64,000 nt of DNA, from assembly GCA_032158295.1 (NCBI GenBank), contig CM063248.1, forward strand, positions 16,788,787-16,852,786, in the 5' to 3' direction. The notes below the pieces were generated by a model that was given only the letters and a program-made list of their open reading frames with translations, was not told the DNA's origin and did no database searches. The translations under genes and the position numbers were made by a program. Positions 1-41,600 of the stretch are shown here, in pieces (position 1 is the stretch's first letter; the number at the start of each line of letters is the position of its first letter). Source of the stretch: Pycnopodia helianthoides. Taxonomy: Eukaryota > Echinodermata > Asteroidea > Forcipulatida > Asteriidae.

Positions 1-755
1 CTGCTGCCACCTAGCGTCCCAAAAGTCCCCTAAAAAATGGAGCATCATTGACAGCAAACTAAAAATCTAATCACACTGGTATATTTATTTCTACTTGGGT
101 GCTAACGAAAGCGCCACACTGTAAATGTACAAACATTGCTAGCCGACATGACCGAAGGCCTGATACTTCCTTCTTGTAAAAGGAAAGGCATTTTCCCTTA
201 CAGTAAAGAGCAACTCTATGAGGGAAATGTAAACTTGCACTGGTACATTACAAGGGCCACCAAGCAGTGTTGTTGACTCGTGTCAGTGACTTGGGACTTG
301 ACTTGCGCAGAAATGACTTGATTTCGACTTGAAGCCACATGGTTCGGGGCAAGCTTTTGCATACAGCATCCCTCCAGATGGGCAAAGCCTGGTACCAATG
401 TGCCATACACATTCATTCAGAATTGTGTATGGGTGTTCGACGTCTCTTATGTAACTACGCAAAAGCTTGCCCCAAATAGCAACTCTCTCTAATCAGAGGA
501 ATTCAAATTTTAGCAGTCCCTTTTGACTAAGCAAGTCATTGTACAAGATATTATTGAAATCAAATGGCAAGTTGCCTTTATTTCCTGCGTGACGTAACCA
601 GTCCTGTGACCATCCCAACCCCCTTCAGCGCATTAAAGAGGAATCATTGCAACTCAAAGCATAGGCGGACAGAGCTCACCCACAACCTCTCAACTCATGG
701 CTTTAGGTGTTTCAAAGATTCAATACAATAAAAAAAAAAAACCTAAGGAGCTTAC

Positions 756-30172
<29,417 letters not shown>

Positions 30173-30260
30173 TACGACATCAAATTGAGTCCACAAAGTA
30201 GCAACTAGTACTGCACTTCCACCTGTTCATAAAAAGAAATTAAGTCAGTGTGAAAATTTC

Positions 30261-30310
30261 AATCATCAATCAATCAATCAATCAATCATCAATCAATCAA
30301 TCAATCGATC
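30261..30310. repeat. (ATCA)n microsatellite
   Basis: ATCATCAATCAATCAATCAA units, 38 bp upstream of the NEK1 ATG exon. Confidence 0.9.
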
Positions 30311-31575
30311 AAATGTTACATTTTGTCACCGAGGCCACAAACTGACAGACAGTGTACAAAACCAGTTTGTTTTAGTTTTTTGTTACATGTTAAAACAATA
30401 CGTTCATCGAGACCTACAATTTCATGAAGTTTGAATGCTTCAGAGGCTTTACTTTTTTTAAATTACGATAATTAGGCATTGCAACTTTGCACCTTAACTG
30501 ACAATTTCCGTCACCGCGAACTGACAACAACAAGGTTCAATTTACCATTGCGCTCACCATCGACGCCCACCAACCTCAAAAGTGACACTGACACCAACCT
30601 TGTGTGTAGCGCGCATTGACCTAAATTTTCAGGAACTGACACACACACATTGTACATTGAATAGTGATAGTGAAAATATCTGTTTGCGTTAATGTTCTAT
30701 ACCACAGACTGACACACACAATTCTACTTTATTGTTTATTAATTTAGGACGAACAGCAGTAAAAAGCACCGTATTGATTAAGTTAAGAAAATCAAGACTC
30801 CACTGCAAGAAAACTAGTTGAAAATACCCTGAAATTTTACAGGAAAGCTTGAATTTAAAAAGTGTTCAACTTTAAACGCAGTTTCTCCGATTGCAACTTT
30901 TTGCTGTTACCTACGTACGTGTGTGTCAGTTCGTGGCGTCGGTAACGATTTATACAATGCCAATGCACCACAGGGTTGTTGCTCAGTCATATAGTGTTGA
31001 AAGCGCACCCCTAGTTCCGAGGAAGCTGATTCCACATCCTAGCTAGGCACAATCCCCCCCCCCCCCCCGCAACTATGTTTGCTTCTTGATCTTAGGTCAG
31101 GTCTCAGGATAGTATTAAGGACCAAAGTTTCAGAGCAGGAATGCAACCGCAAGTTTTAGAGCCAGAGGGAGTCCAGCATATTGGCACTATATGGGGCTAA
31201 CTGAACCTGAGACGATTGAAACTGAGCCGAGCCGATCAGTGATTTTGCGCTTCCTCCCATCCCACCCTAATCCCAACTCCGCCCACCACCCCACCCTGGC
31301 TCAATCCGTTAACTTGTTTTCCTTTTAACACAGACAATAACAGATTGAAGATAATAAATATCAATGTAATTCGCTCTCAAATTTCCTCAACAAAACCATT
31401 TCGCCCCAAACTGTTTAAATACCCACGCCCCAACATTCGTTTACCATTTCCATGGCCACAACTTTTTTTCACAAGAGAAATTTCTGCACAGTCAAAACCA
31501 CCTAACCACGACATGTTGACATAATTAGCGCACGCAAGCCCCCATAATCATTCCCCAAGCGTGGCCAGAACTTAC

Positions 31576-31660
31576 CTTAGGTGCTCTTCAAGTTTTCACG
31601 CCCAAGCTACAGCAGAGAAACCTGTATAATTCACAGTAATTCCACGAAATGAACGACGTC
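31576..31660 (-). other. Predicted non-coding first exon of NEK1
   Basis: A strong donor, CTAAG|gtaagt, is read on the minus strand at 31575/31576. The ATG-bearing exon has a matching acceptor at 30222/30223 (gaacag|GTGG), leaving 50 bp of 5' UTR before the ATG. The upstream limit of about 31660 is a guess. This places the NEK1 transcription start within about 100-200 bp of NDUFA2. Confidence 0.5.
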
Positions 31661-31773
31661 AATCGCCAATCGCGCAACGGTTGTCCGCCATCTTGTTGAA
31701 TATGCCCGGCCAAAAAATCATTCGAGAGTTGCATGATGGGAATGAATCGATTGAAGGTTCGTCTGAACTAAAC
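31661..31773. promoter_or_regulatory. Probable bidirectional promoter NEK1 / NDUFA2
   Basis: The interval separates divergent genes and shows no TATA box. It contains CCGCCATCTTG at 31685-31695, a match to the YY1-type motif (GCCATCTTG) common in TATA-less housekeeping promoters. NDUFA2 begins in AACATGGCG at 31771. The motif assignment rests on established consensus; the shared promoter is inferred from spacing. Confidence 0.5.
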
Positions 31774-33008
31774 ATGGCGTCTGCAGCAGCGAGGAGACTC
31801 CCGCAGCATTTGAAAGAATTGCGGATTCATTTATGTCAGCGATCTCCCTCAAGCCAAGGAGTTAGGTAATGAGCTTAACTTAGACCTGAAGATAACCGTT
31901 GCTATAATCGTAACCCTCGATCCTCCCGACGATCGTAGACCAGAGCCGTCGGTCGTCACCGGTCGGGTGGATCTCTGTCATTTATTTGCACTTGGCATCG
32001 ACCACATCATTCATGACTGCCCTGAATTCAGTTCAGACCACCTAAAGGCAAGCATGGACTCATGGACCTCGACGAGGACACCATCAATTGTGGATTGAAG
32101 TTGAAGTTGAAGTCACTAAATTGCCAATTTTAATTACATGTCTTGCATGTTCATTCAAGTTCATGATTATTGTTTATTTTTGGTGTTGGAGCAGATAAAA
32201 ACAATTATTTTCAGTACATGAAACATTAATTTTGCGAGAGAGTAAATCCAATTGAACTTGAACATTGACCTTCTTTTCGCAATCACAATGGTATTGCATG
32301 ATGTATTTTATATAAACTTTTAAACCACTTCTTGAAATCAAATAGTCTATAACCAAAATAATTATAAAAATGAATGCACATCTGTATGTTACAGAGAATG
32401 GGTGGAGACAAATTATGTGGATCTGAAGAAAGCAAACCCCAAGTTTCCGTTCCTGATCAGAGAGTGTAGTGGAATACAACCAAAGATCTATGCAAGATAT
32501 GGTAAGTTTCCAAAATAAGATAAAAAGTGTCCAATTTCACTTGTATTTGTACGGTGACAAAGCCTAGTGTATTGTTTTTTGATAACATTTGCAGTACAGC
32601 CATGAAAGCAGGTCACCTGTGTTATGTACACATGTATACCACTGTTTACATTTTCTGTAAATGTTAATGTTTGCATTGACTTTGTACTTGTCAGGGTCAG
32701 GGATGAGATTTATCTGTGAAAATTCCTGAAAATGACTTGCGGACCTGGGTGGTTTTCCCTTTTTTGCCAACAACTTTTTTTATTTTTTAGCATGATTGCT
32801 CATAATAGTGATCAGTTTAAGTGAAGCCGTTAGGTGTTATTATCACATTAAACAACCGTCAGATTTTTAAAAACCTAACTTTGACACTACTCTTGACTTT
32901 TTCTTTTCAGAGTATGGCAGAGAAACGAGTGCTTCGCTGGAAAATTTCACCAGTCAGCAGGTTACGGATACTTTAGGTACAATGGCGGACACACCCACAT
33001 CACAGTAG
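31774..33008 (+). CDS. NDUFA2: NADH dehydrogenase 1 alpha subcomplex subunit 2, 3 exons, 98 aa
   Basis: Accessory subunit of mitochondrial complex I in the matrix arm, with a thioredoxin-like fold (family knowledge). Exons are 31774-31865, 32395-32501 and 32911-33008, with donors AG|gtaatg and G|gtaag and acceptors acag|A and tcag|A. Phases are compatible and total 297 bp including TAG. The protein contains [37 protein letters not shown] and [15 protein letters not shown], near-identical in layout to human NDUFA2 (99 aa). The two cysteines that pair in the human protein (HLCQRS and IRECS) are kept. The ATG in AACATGGCG gives the expected [10 protein letters not shown] start. The gene diverges from NEK1. 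Confidence 0.97.
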
Positions 33009-34014
33009 CCAGACACCGGCTGAAGATGTTGAAGAAGTTACAAAAGACATTTTATCAACTTTATTGTAAAACGCATGCAAGAATGACTAGACTCGGAAGA
33101 ACAGAGTGGAGGGTGTCAAATACCTAGAGTGTGAAGAGAATTGTTGTTGATTAGTTTACTCTGAGGTTACCTGCATGGGTGGTGTCTGCCAAAAATCTAT
33201 TTTGTCAACAAGTCTGTACATTGTAGGTCCCTCACAGTATTGTGATTATGAGCAATCTGTTATTTAACCTTTGAGTGATTAACTACTAGGATCCATCCTC
33301 ACTCCAACAAAATCAAACATGACGTGACAAACCAACACTGAAAGTGTAGGACTCAAATACCGGTGGTTTGCCTGATCCCATGTAAAGAATTAATAAGTTT
33401 ACCAGTACAGTCCTCAGTCCAACAGAATCCAGCATTATATTGTAACTCAACACCCAAATTGTAGCACTCCGATCATGGTGGTTTGCCTGATCCCATGTAA
33501 AGCATAATCGGTTAACAAGTGCATTCCAAATGTCAGTCCAACAAAATCAATCAAAACATGAAGTTGGATGTTGATGGGTTTGTGGGGTGGGTAGGGATAA
33601 TGTGTGAATTACCATATAAGCAGGATATTATTGTTCATGTTGTTTGTGGCAGTTCAAATAGAAATATAATGGTGTTTTGAATGGAATGAGACAAAGGACT
33701 TGTTGGAAATGTTCAAATATTTCTTGAGAAATGACTGTAAACCCATAAAGCAAATGTACCTCTTAAGTCAGTGTTTCCCCTGCTCTTTCAAAGCATGCAT
33801 CCATCTATGGTGATGCTTGCCAAATTGAGTAGTGTTATGCATTGCATGTACTGTAAGTGCTAGTTACCAACATCAGTTTGACCATAATGCTGTGCATTTT
33901 ACCCGGTACAATATCATAATTGAGCAGGTTGGCAATTAAAAAGCGATCGTTACCTGTTGAGACAACTTACTTGATTGATTTTTTTGAAATTTTATTAAAA
34001 TGTATTGATTGTTC

Positions 34015-34020
34015 AATAAA
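34015..34020 (+). other. Candidate polyadenylation signal of NDUFA2
   Basis: AATAAA lies about 1 kb downstream of the NDUFA2 stop in AT-rich DNA and is followed by a T/G-rich stretch. Earlier, weaker signals cannot be excluded. Confidence 0.35.
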
Positions 34021-34312
34021 TGATGATTTGTTGACTTAAATTTGATTACATGAGAAGTTTCAACACTGCCGAATTCATGTGTGATGATGCCCTTGGAAAT
34101 TCCCTCTGCAGGAAGTTTAAGGATTCATTTGATTGCTGTAACAGTGGCTACATGGATGAAACCCTTGTAAGTGTATTCATTCTACTATACAGCCACACCA
34201 GCTGTGGCCCTGTCCAAATTGGCATACCATTTTATGATAAGCATAACTGCAGTGGTTATGGCATTGAAATAATATATACGAATAATGAAAGTTAATGAGT
34301 GCATATTGTTAC

Positions 34313-34396
34313 GAGTTGAAAGACGGATTGTTCCATTCAACGAGGTGAATCCAAGTTGAATCACCTCGTTGAATGGAACATTCCGTCTTTCAACGA
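34313..34396. repeat. Compact hairpin, about 36-bp arms
   Basis: GTTGAAAGACGGA..GTTCCATTCAACGAGGTGA pairs with its inverted copy ending TCCGTCTTTCAAC, with two mismatches and a loop of about 10-12 nt. Confidence 0.85.
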
Positions 34397-34478
34397 ATGA
34401 AAATGTTATCTCCATTGCACGAACACAAAACGTTTATTATAACACCCAGAGGTTGATCTTTGTAACTTTGAGAAAAAT

Positions 34479-34866
34479 TTAAAAAGCAATTACCAAAATG
34501 TACAAAATTGTATTCTGGCATCTACTGCGAGGCTGTTTGCACTGCTGGGAAAGGCCAGTTTGTAGTTGATAATGTATAACATGTGAAAAGATTCCCTTCT
34601 AAGGAATGTGGTTTAAGAGAGAGGGATTCAAAAACATTTCAATCTGTAACGTTTCTGCATGAAACGTTTCTCAGATTGAGTCTTCCAACTACGGATTATT
34701 CTTCCTGTGTGGACATAACCACTACAGACATTTGGCGATATCTCACAAACACTGCCACCTTTTGAAATGAAATTTTCAAATGTTAGTTTGCTTGTATATG
34801 TCTATATTTATATAGGATTAAAACAATCGAACAGTTCCCAAAACCAGAGGTATACCTTGTCTTTAA
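34479..34866. mobile_element. TTAA-flanked MITE, family A, diverged
   Basis: Left TTAAAAAGCAATTACCAAAATG and right GGTATACCTTGTCTTTAA. The interior matches 6628-7014 in inverted orientation (for example, GGACATAACC with the TCTGAGAAACG region). Confidence 0.65.
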
Positions 34867-35354
34867 GCATGTAGTAGTAAAAAGTGTTTAAACATGCGCA
34901 TTTTGACGCACTCAATGTTGCTATTAACAAACCCACGTACGCATAACTGATCAGCGTTGCACGCAATTGACCCTTCGCGAAACAGAACCCGAGGACGTGA
35001 CAGGAATTAAAAATTTACAAACCAGAAAAGTTTTACAGATTTTCCAACATTGTTGAACACTTTAACAAAAAAAGGCATTTATGAATGGGAATAACGGAGT
35101 AGTACTTGGTCTGAAACAGACGTTTAAAACCATAAGGGTCCTGGCCGTGCGATAAAGGACATCACCTTCTCGGTGCTTTACCGTATGGCCATGACCCTGG
35201 AACAGCCATTTAAGACCTTGTCGACACTCTTGTATTCCCTTAATATTATAAAATAACACCATAATATTTGTTGTTCTTATATATATGCCTTGAATCAAAG
35301 TTGGATTTTATTTCAAGCTATTTGAATACTAATCAAACATCATTTAGTAAAAAA

Positions 35355-35745
35355 CCTTCCAGCGAGTTGACCGACCATTTGAAACCATTCAACTGCATGG
35401 TTTTTTTTGTGGTGGCACAACTGTGCACAGAACTAACTGTGTACTGTCTAGATGCAGTTGCCACATATTGCAGGGCAACATAGTTTATCTATCATTCAAA
35501 ACCACAGTGGAGGATATTAATTGGTCAGACAGTAAGAGGGCTGACTGTGTATTGTGTTGAAACACTCATGACATGATGTCATACTGCAGGCTCACATAAT
35601 TTATCTATTATTAAAAACCACAGTGGAGGATATTAAACAGTCGGACAGCAAGAGGGTTGACTATGTACCATACAGATACATTCATCACAAAAACCACAGT
35701 GGATGATATTAAATGGATTGGTCAGACAGTTGGAAGTTCAAATAT
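35355..35745. repeat. Family B element with internal tandem amplification
   Basis: Starts GAGTTGACCGACCATTTGAAACC, as in family B (54258). It then has three successive copies of AAACCACAGTGGAGGATATTAA followed by GTCAGACAG, at about 35500, 35617 and 35692. Confidence 0.65.
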
Positions 35746-35929
35746 CTACATTCAAAGAATATTTTTGCATTAACTTAAAATTTTAGACTATTAGAACCAC
35801 TTCATCTTCAATAAACATTAATGAAGTTTTATTTAAACATGAAATCCATGTCATTTTATTAATTAAGTAAAATTTCAGCTGAGAAAAGGTGCATGAATAA
35901 TTATTTGAACCAAATATAAGGCCGTGTTC

Positions 35930-36030
35930 GAATTAGCGGCTACAGCTAAGGCTACAGCTAGACTTCCACGTCATCATGCATTGAATTATAGTACCTCCAT
36001 AGCAGTAGCCGCCAACTAGGATACAGCCTT
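35930..36030. repeat. Inverted-repeat element, related to 45630-45762
   Basis: GTGTTCGAATTAGCGGCTACAGC at the left, with GTAGCCGCCAACT at the right as the pairing arm. Confidence 0.5.
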
Positions 36031-37529
36031 TACTACTTATATTTTATCTTCCTGAAGACACACTTGTCTACCTTAACACGATTAATGTTCAAAACAAAAA
36101 CAAAAAACATAGAATTATCTTTCATGATCAAAATTATTCAAGATAAACCGCCTGGGTAAAAATATACACAGTTCATCTGCACAGAATGCACTACCTACTC
36201 TTGTGTTGAAAACTCCAGCTGAAATCAATGACTTGAACACAAGTTTGAGTTGATGCAAATGTGTGCATACCAGTGTTTTTGTATTCTTACTAAGACAAAG
36301 ATAGTTCAGAAGGAAAGGACATTAGCTCAACGTCCCCCCCCCCCTTCATTCACAAGCTAGTGTGTTGGGCCAATTTGAACGAATTGCAGGCCAACCCATA
36401 TGCGCAAATTGCGCCCCCTTTTTTTAAAACTTCAGATCAAAATCATAAAAACCATAAAGATACAACCATTTAGAATGCCTCAGATTGCACAGTAGGGTTT
36501 TAAAACCAAAGATAAACACCCAGTAGAAAACTTCGGTTTTCAATTCTGGACCCAGCTTCAACCAAGCATGCTTCTGCCAAACTTTCCAAATATGGGTCCA
36601 GAATTCCCCCCAGTTTTGACAAATCCTGGGAGAGCATGATACTGTTTTGGAGGTTTTTAAAAATAATATTTACCAGCAGTATCACCATTTACCGTCAAAG
36701 TCAGCAAATTTGTCTTCAAAACGATAGTCACATTTTGAAAAAGCCTCTTTTGTTTATATCAAAACCAGTACACCTCAACCCCAGCAGTGCCCTGCATTAA
36801 AAATGTGTAATGCCATGCATTCTAAGCTGTAAAGGCTCATTTATATAGAAATTACAATTAGACATTTTCCAAACAACGACAGCAGGCAAGGCATACACAA
36901 GTTCAAACTTCCCAAACTTGATTTTGGTCACAACGTGAACTTTCATTTTTAAGGTCACATGGTGCAACTGCTTTATAAATAGACCACACAAGTCTTGTGC
37001 CTATTTGAACGTTTTTTGGAACCACTGTGTTCCCACATACATTGTATATTGTTTTAATGCGTGAAGGAAACAAACTTGCCCACTTAAACAGGTCCCAATG
37101 TTCGAATACACATGGGACTTGCACAGTCTATAAGAAAGGGCCTATTTGAGTGACCCTGGACATTGCTAGGGTAAACAGCTAGAGACAGGAACAAGACTTA
37201 CAGGTACGAGACCTACTTACATACAAGAGTCTATAAATGCATTCATACACACTTCAATTCATGCCTTGAATGTTACTGTTAGAATGGGTAAGGCACTTTT
37301 CATATGGAAGGGGAGATTTCAACAAAGGGTCAGACTGTCTACGGGAAAAACATGCATTCTAACAGCGCTCTACAGTCGAATACGCAGGAGACTTACATAG
37401 TCTATTTACAAAACAAAAGCTGTGCAGCTGAAAGGCACTTGGTAGTATGTGCAAATTAGTTCAAACCTTTGTTCCATTGAAGAAGCTTATAATATGAAAA
37501 AACAGGAAAATTTGTTCATGCTTCGCCCC

Positions 37530-37760
37530 AAGATGGGACCGACCCAGCTTTAGTTGAGATCAACCCAGCTATAGTTGGGATCAACCCAGCTATAGTTGGG
37601 ACCAACCCAGCTAGGGTTGGGATCAACCCAGCTTTAGTTGGGATCAACCCAGCTATAGATGGGATCAACCCAGCTATAGTTGGGATCAACCCAACTATAC
37701 TTGGGATCAACCCAACTATACTTGGGATCAATCTAACTACAGTTGGGATCAATCCAACTT
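37530..37760. repeat. 21-bp minisatellite
   Basis: About 11 units of GGGATCAACCCAGCTATAGTT with point variants. Isolated TATAGTTGGGA units continue to about 37910. Open frames here (IPTIAGL repeats) are only the repeat translated. Confidence 0.9.
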
Positions 37761-38687
37761 AATAACTGCGCATTTGACTGGAAAGATTCCAATAGAGGGC
37801 GGTGTAGATATACACAAAGGGCACATGGTCTATAGTTGGGACCCGCCAAATTATAGTTGGTCTGGGCCCTGACTGTATTTAGGCCGATTCTATAGTTGGG
37901 GATCAACATGAACTGTATTAAACCTGAAGCCAAATTATTGCCACAACATAATTTCAGAAATAATCTAGAAATAGTCATAAAAAATCCCACCAAGAAATGC
38001 ACCGATCACTCAAACACACTTTCACTTTTACTGCTCTCAGCTTTGCGGATGAGGGCTAAAAATGCCACAACAGAGCAAGTTACCTCAACCAATTTGTGGA
38101 AGATATAAAACCGTAGCAAAATCCGTCAGTGTTGATGCAAAGTTTACCACAAAAAAATGTGAACACATGTTGTGAGAAGTTTCTCGAAATCTAGATTGAT
38201 CAATGACGATGTACTCTTCGTCCATGATGCTCTATCTCCAATGCCTCTAAATTTAATACTGGTTTTATCTGTGACCTGATGATGTAAAAAATAAGGCCTT
38301 CACCATCGATTAACCGTAATGGTTAGACCGACAGCGACACCCAAGTCTTCTGTCAGAACGGTGTCATCTTGAATACAGTGCTCACTCACACGATTTAAAA
38401 GTATCACAATAAAATTACTCCATAGAATTTCACTCGGTTAAAAGGCAACACTGATTGCAAAATTACAGTTAACGTTTTCCAAAAAAATCACATAAAAACA
38501 AAAAAGACAATCACATGTCAAAAAACTGTTATGCCCCCACCCCCCCCCCAAAAAAAAAACCACCACCAAAATGTGAAAATAACCAAAACAGTTGAGCAAA
38601 TCGGTGGTGACATTTGATCAGATTGCCATAATGACAAATGAAGTAGAACCGAGTCTGGTTTAGGCGTCTCACGCGCATTTCAGAAGA

Positions 38688-41600
38688 CTATCTTAGACCG
38701 TGTAAAGTTACAAGACAGAGAGTAGCACAAGCCGTTATTGTCATCCAAACACTGTGGAGGGTTGAAGCCGATCCCGTCGTCACTAGGGCCTCTGCTGCCT
38801 TCAATGCTATCTGTTCATACAAAGCAAAGTTTATAAACATTAAATTATCACAAAAGACATGTATTTAGGTCCAAAATGCCTTCGGCCCCCTGACAAATAC
38901 ATCAAAGCGCTGTACACAAAGTGCCTTCTGAGTTTTTAACTTTTATTGTTTTTTGTGTTGTAAGTTTGTTGATGTTGTGAGTATTGATGTTTTCTTTAGC
39001 TTGTTTTTGTTAATCTTTTAAAATTGTAAATTATGTTCATTTGAATATTGTCACCCTTTTGGTTGTTTTATGGTTCGAATTAACAAACCATTCAATAAAA
39101 AAAAAAAAATTGCTGGTGTTCAGCTTTAGAAAGTCGTGCCGTCTTTTTTCTTTTCTTTTGGCACTTCCTCACTAAAAGCGGATACACATTTTGTGATCGT
39201 CTATTTTTTTTCAAGCGGAAATAAAAAAACGACACAGTCAATGAAAAAGCGGGTATCTTCCTTTAATCAGAGATTTTACAGTGATCAGTGGATATATTTA
39301 CAAATGATCATACCTCATCATTTGGGTTATTTTCGGCATCAAACCACAGCAGCATGCACGGCTCTTGGTCGGCCACCACCTCAAACGATCCACCCCACAC
39401 GGTCTGACACATGTTCTCGGCCGTCTTGAAGACCTCCTGGAAGGTCTGGCAGGTCGAGCCAGCAGGACACTCGTTTGTGCCTGCAAAGGAAAAGTTGTGC
39501 ATAAACAGATTAATACCACACAATTTATTAACCCTAACAGACTAGGCTCTTGGTAGACATACTGCCCAAATTCTTTGATATCCTTCAGATTAAAGTTGTC
39601 ATAAACCTGAAGTGTCCAAATCCTTCTATATTCTTCTCCTTATTGTAAATATACATATTACCTCAAATCCTTCTAAATCCTTTTGACATGTTTTGAGACA
39701 GAAGTTAGGGAGTCAACTAAAAGCCCAAAACCTTCAGAATCCTATTTTGGCTAAGCTGCATAAGACCTAAAACCTTCTAAATCCTTGTATGTAAAAACAG
39801 CCCGATAGCCCAAGTCCTGCGAAATCCTACCCTAACAAAAACTAATTTTAGCCCAAACCCTTCAAAATCCTCCTGTGTTGCAGATCCCTAATAGCCCAAA
39901 TCCTTTGCAGTCCTGCACTTTGGCAATGAAGATATTATAGGACTTGGGTTCTTTAGGGTTAACATTCATTATTCACCATTCATGTAAATAGGGGCGATTC
40001 AGAATAATCTTTTTTCCAAAATGATTTTGACCCAACCCACATTTGTATTTCTTTATCATGGACAACCTTTAACAAAGTAAGGCGTCCAAAGTTTTCAACA
40101 GTTCTGTGCAGTCAGTTGGCCCATTGTGTCAATATCTTCTTCTCATTTATGACAAATTTTTGCTAGGCAAAACATTCTTGTGACAACCTTTTATGTTTAT
40201 TTTATTTTTAATCAGCCTAGTGCTTAACATCTTTAATACATTTGATTATTCGATCATAACCCCCCCCCCCCCATCCCCCACACCACTTCCTTGACACAGT
40301 GCTGCCACTGGTAAAAAACTTAAAACGCAAGTCATTCTAAGCTATGTAGAAAATCAAATTCCTGCGATCAACGCAACACTTGTGACCATGGAATAACCCT
40401 TGAGTGGATTTAGAGTTTAGACAAGCTTACCTGATGACCAATCCCAACCCTTCGACCAGTTTTCCATGCACGTGAAGTCGTCCTTGCACGCGTTGAACCA
40501 TGCGTCGCATTCCGTCTTGCACAGTGGAACCCCTACGAATCTCTCATTGCGAATGCTGATATTATGCTACGAAGAGAGAGACCAAAAACAAAGTGCAAGA
40601 ATGATGTCTTGACAAACACAAATGCCCCAATGAGATAATAGTATTTTAGACGATGGGACCTGTGACATCACATGTTTACAAAAGAGCCACAGAGCCTGGA
40701 CTTCTGGCAGGCACATTTGTACACAGCTCAATGGAAGAATACAACAAATCTTATGTTTTATAGAGATCGCACTGTCTGATTTTCCGCAACTTTTGATATG
40801 AAGAAAGGGGGGACATCTCAAAAGCTGTACAGCTGTTGCTTTTGTAAATTTTGAATTTATGTGAAAATTATGACACAAAGTATAAGTTTTACCATTGAGC
40901 CTGTGTAGCATCTTGCCCGTCAGGATTAGCATTATAGGCCTAATGTACGAGGTCACCACTCTGTAAACAAATGTAACATGGTCTATACATTTCTATTTAT
41001 TTCATTTCTCGGGCAGATAAACAGCACAATAATGCACATTGGTAAAAAACATTCAAAGATACACCAAGAGCAATTCAAGTACAGAAGAAGGAAAGAGAAA
41101 CAACTGGACCATTCAGAATAATCAATGTTTAAAAATTACGATCTTTTAAAAAAATAATTATGGGTAGGTGGGTCAAAAGAAATAACTGAAAATCAAAATT
41201 CAGTTTTCAATTCAATCAACTGAAGAACTGTCTGTGCAGTTCCATTGTTAACATTATGATCTAGTTTGGATACCCGAATGAAGAGAGATGGTGAGGGTTT
41301 TCTCTTTGATTTCTATTGAAAAAGTTGTTTCGCTGGAAGCCAGGAAAAGCCATTGAAAACTTTTGGGAGAACAATTGTTTAAAATATCTGCTTCATTTGA
41401 GGTATTATTTTGTTCTTCAGTGTGTACGGTACAGTAATTAGTCAGTCAATATTTAAAAATCCAGGAAAAGCCATTAAAAACATTTGGGAGAACAATTGTT
41501 TAAAATATCTGCTTCAATTGAGGTATTATTTTGTTCTTCAGTGTGTACTGTACAGTAAATAGTCAGTCAATATTTAAAAATTAAAAACTTGGTGTGGGTG

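Larger units (their letters stand above)
33009..38687. other. Intergenic, NDUFA2 to folate receptor
   Basis: No convincing gene. It holds the NDUFA2 3' UTR (to about 34.0 kb), a hairpin at 34313, MITE copies at 34479 and 35355, an inverted repeat at 35930, poly-C tracts near 36336 and 38530 and the 21-bp minisatellite. The part near 38.1-38.7 kb is probably folate-receptor 3' UTR. Confidence 0.6.

Noticed and set aside
31050..31070. Poly-C and poly-G runs here and at 36336, 38530, 40260, 49428, 54935 as functional sites
   Set aside because: Simple homopolymer tracts scattered through non-coding DNA; no structure or conservation visible.
37516..37752. 78-aa LIPTIAG-repeat protein
   Set aside because: Translation of the 21-bp minisatellite; no splice or family support.
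38688..38810. Alternative reading of the last folate-receptor exon ([17 protein letters not shown]...)
   Set aside because: It needs a different phase. Phase 0 joins NPNDE to [10 protein letters not shown] and gives the expected GPI-type hydrophobic tail.
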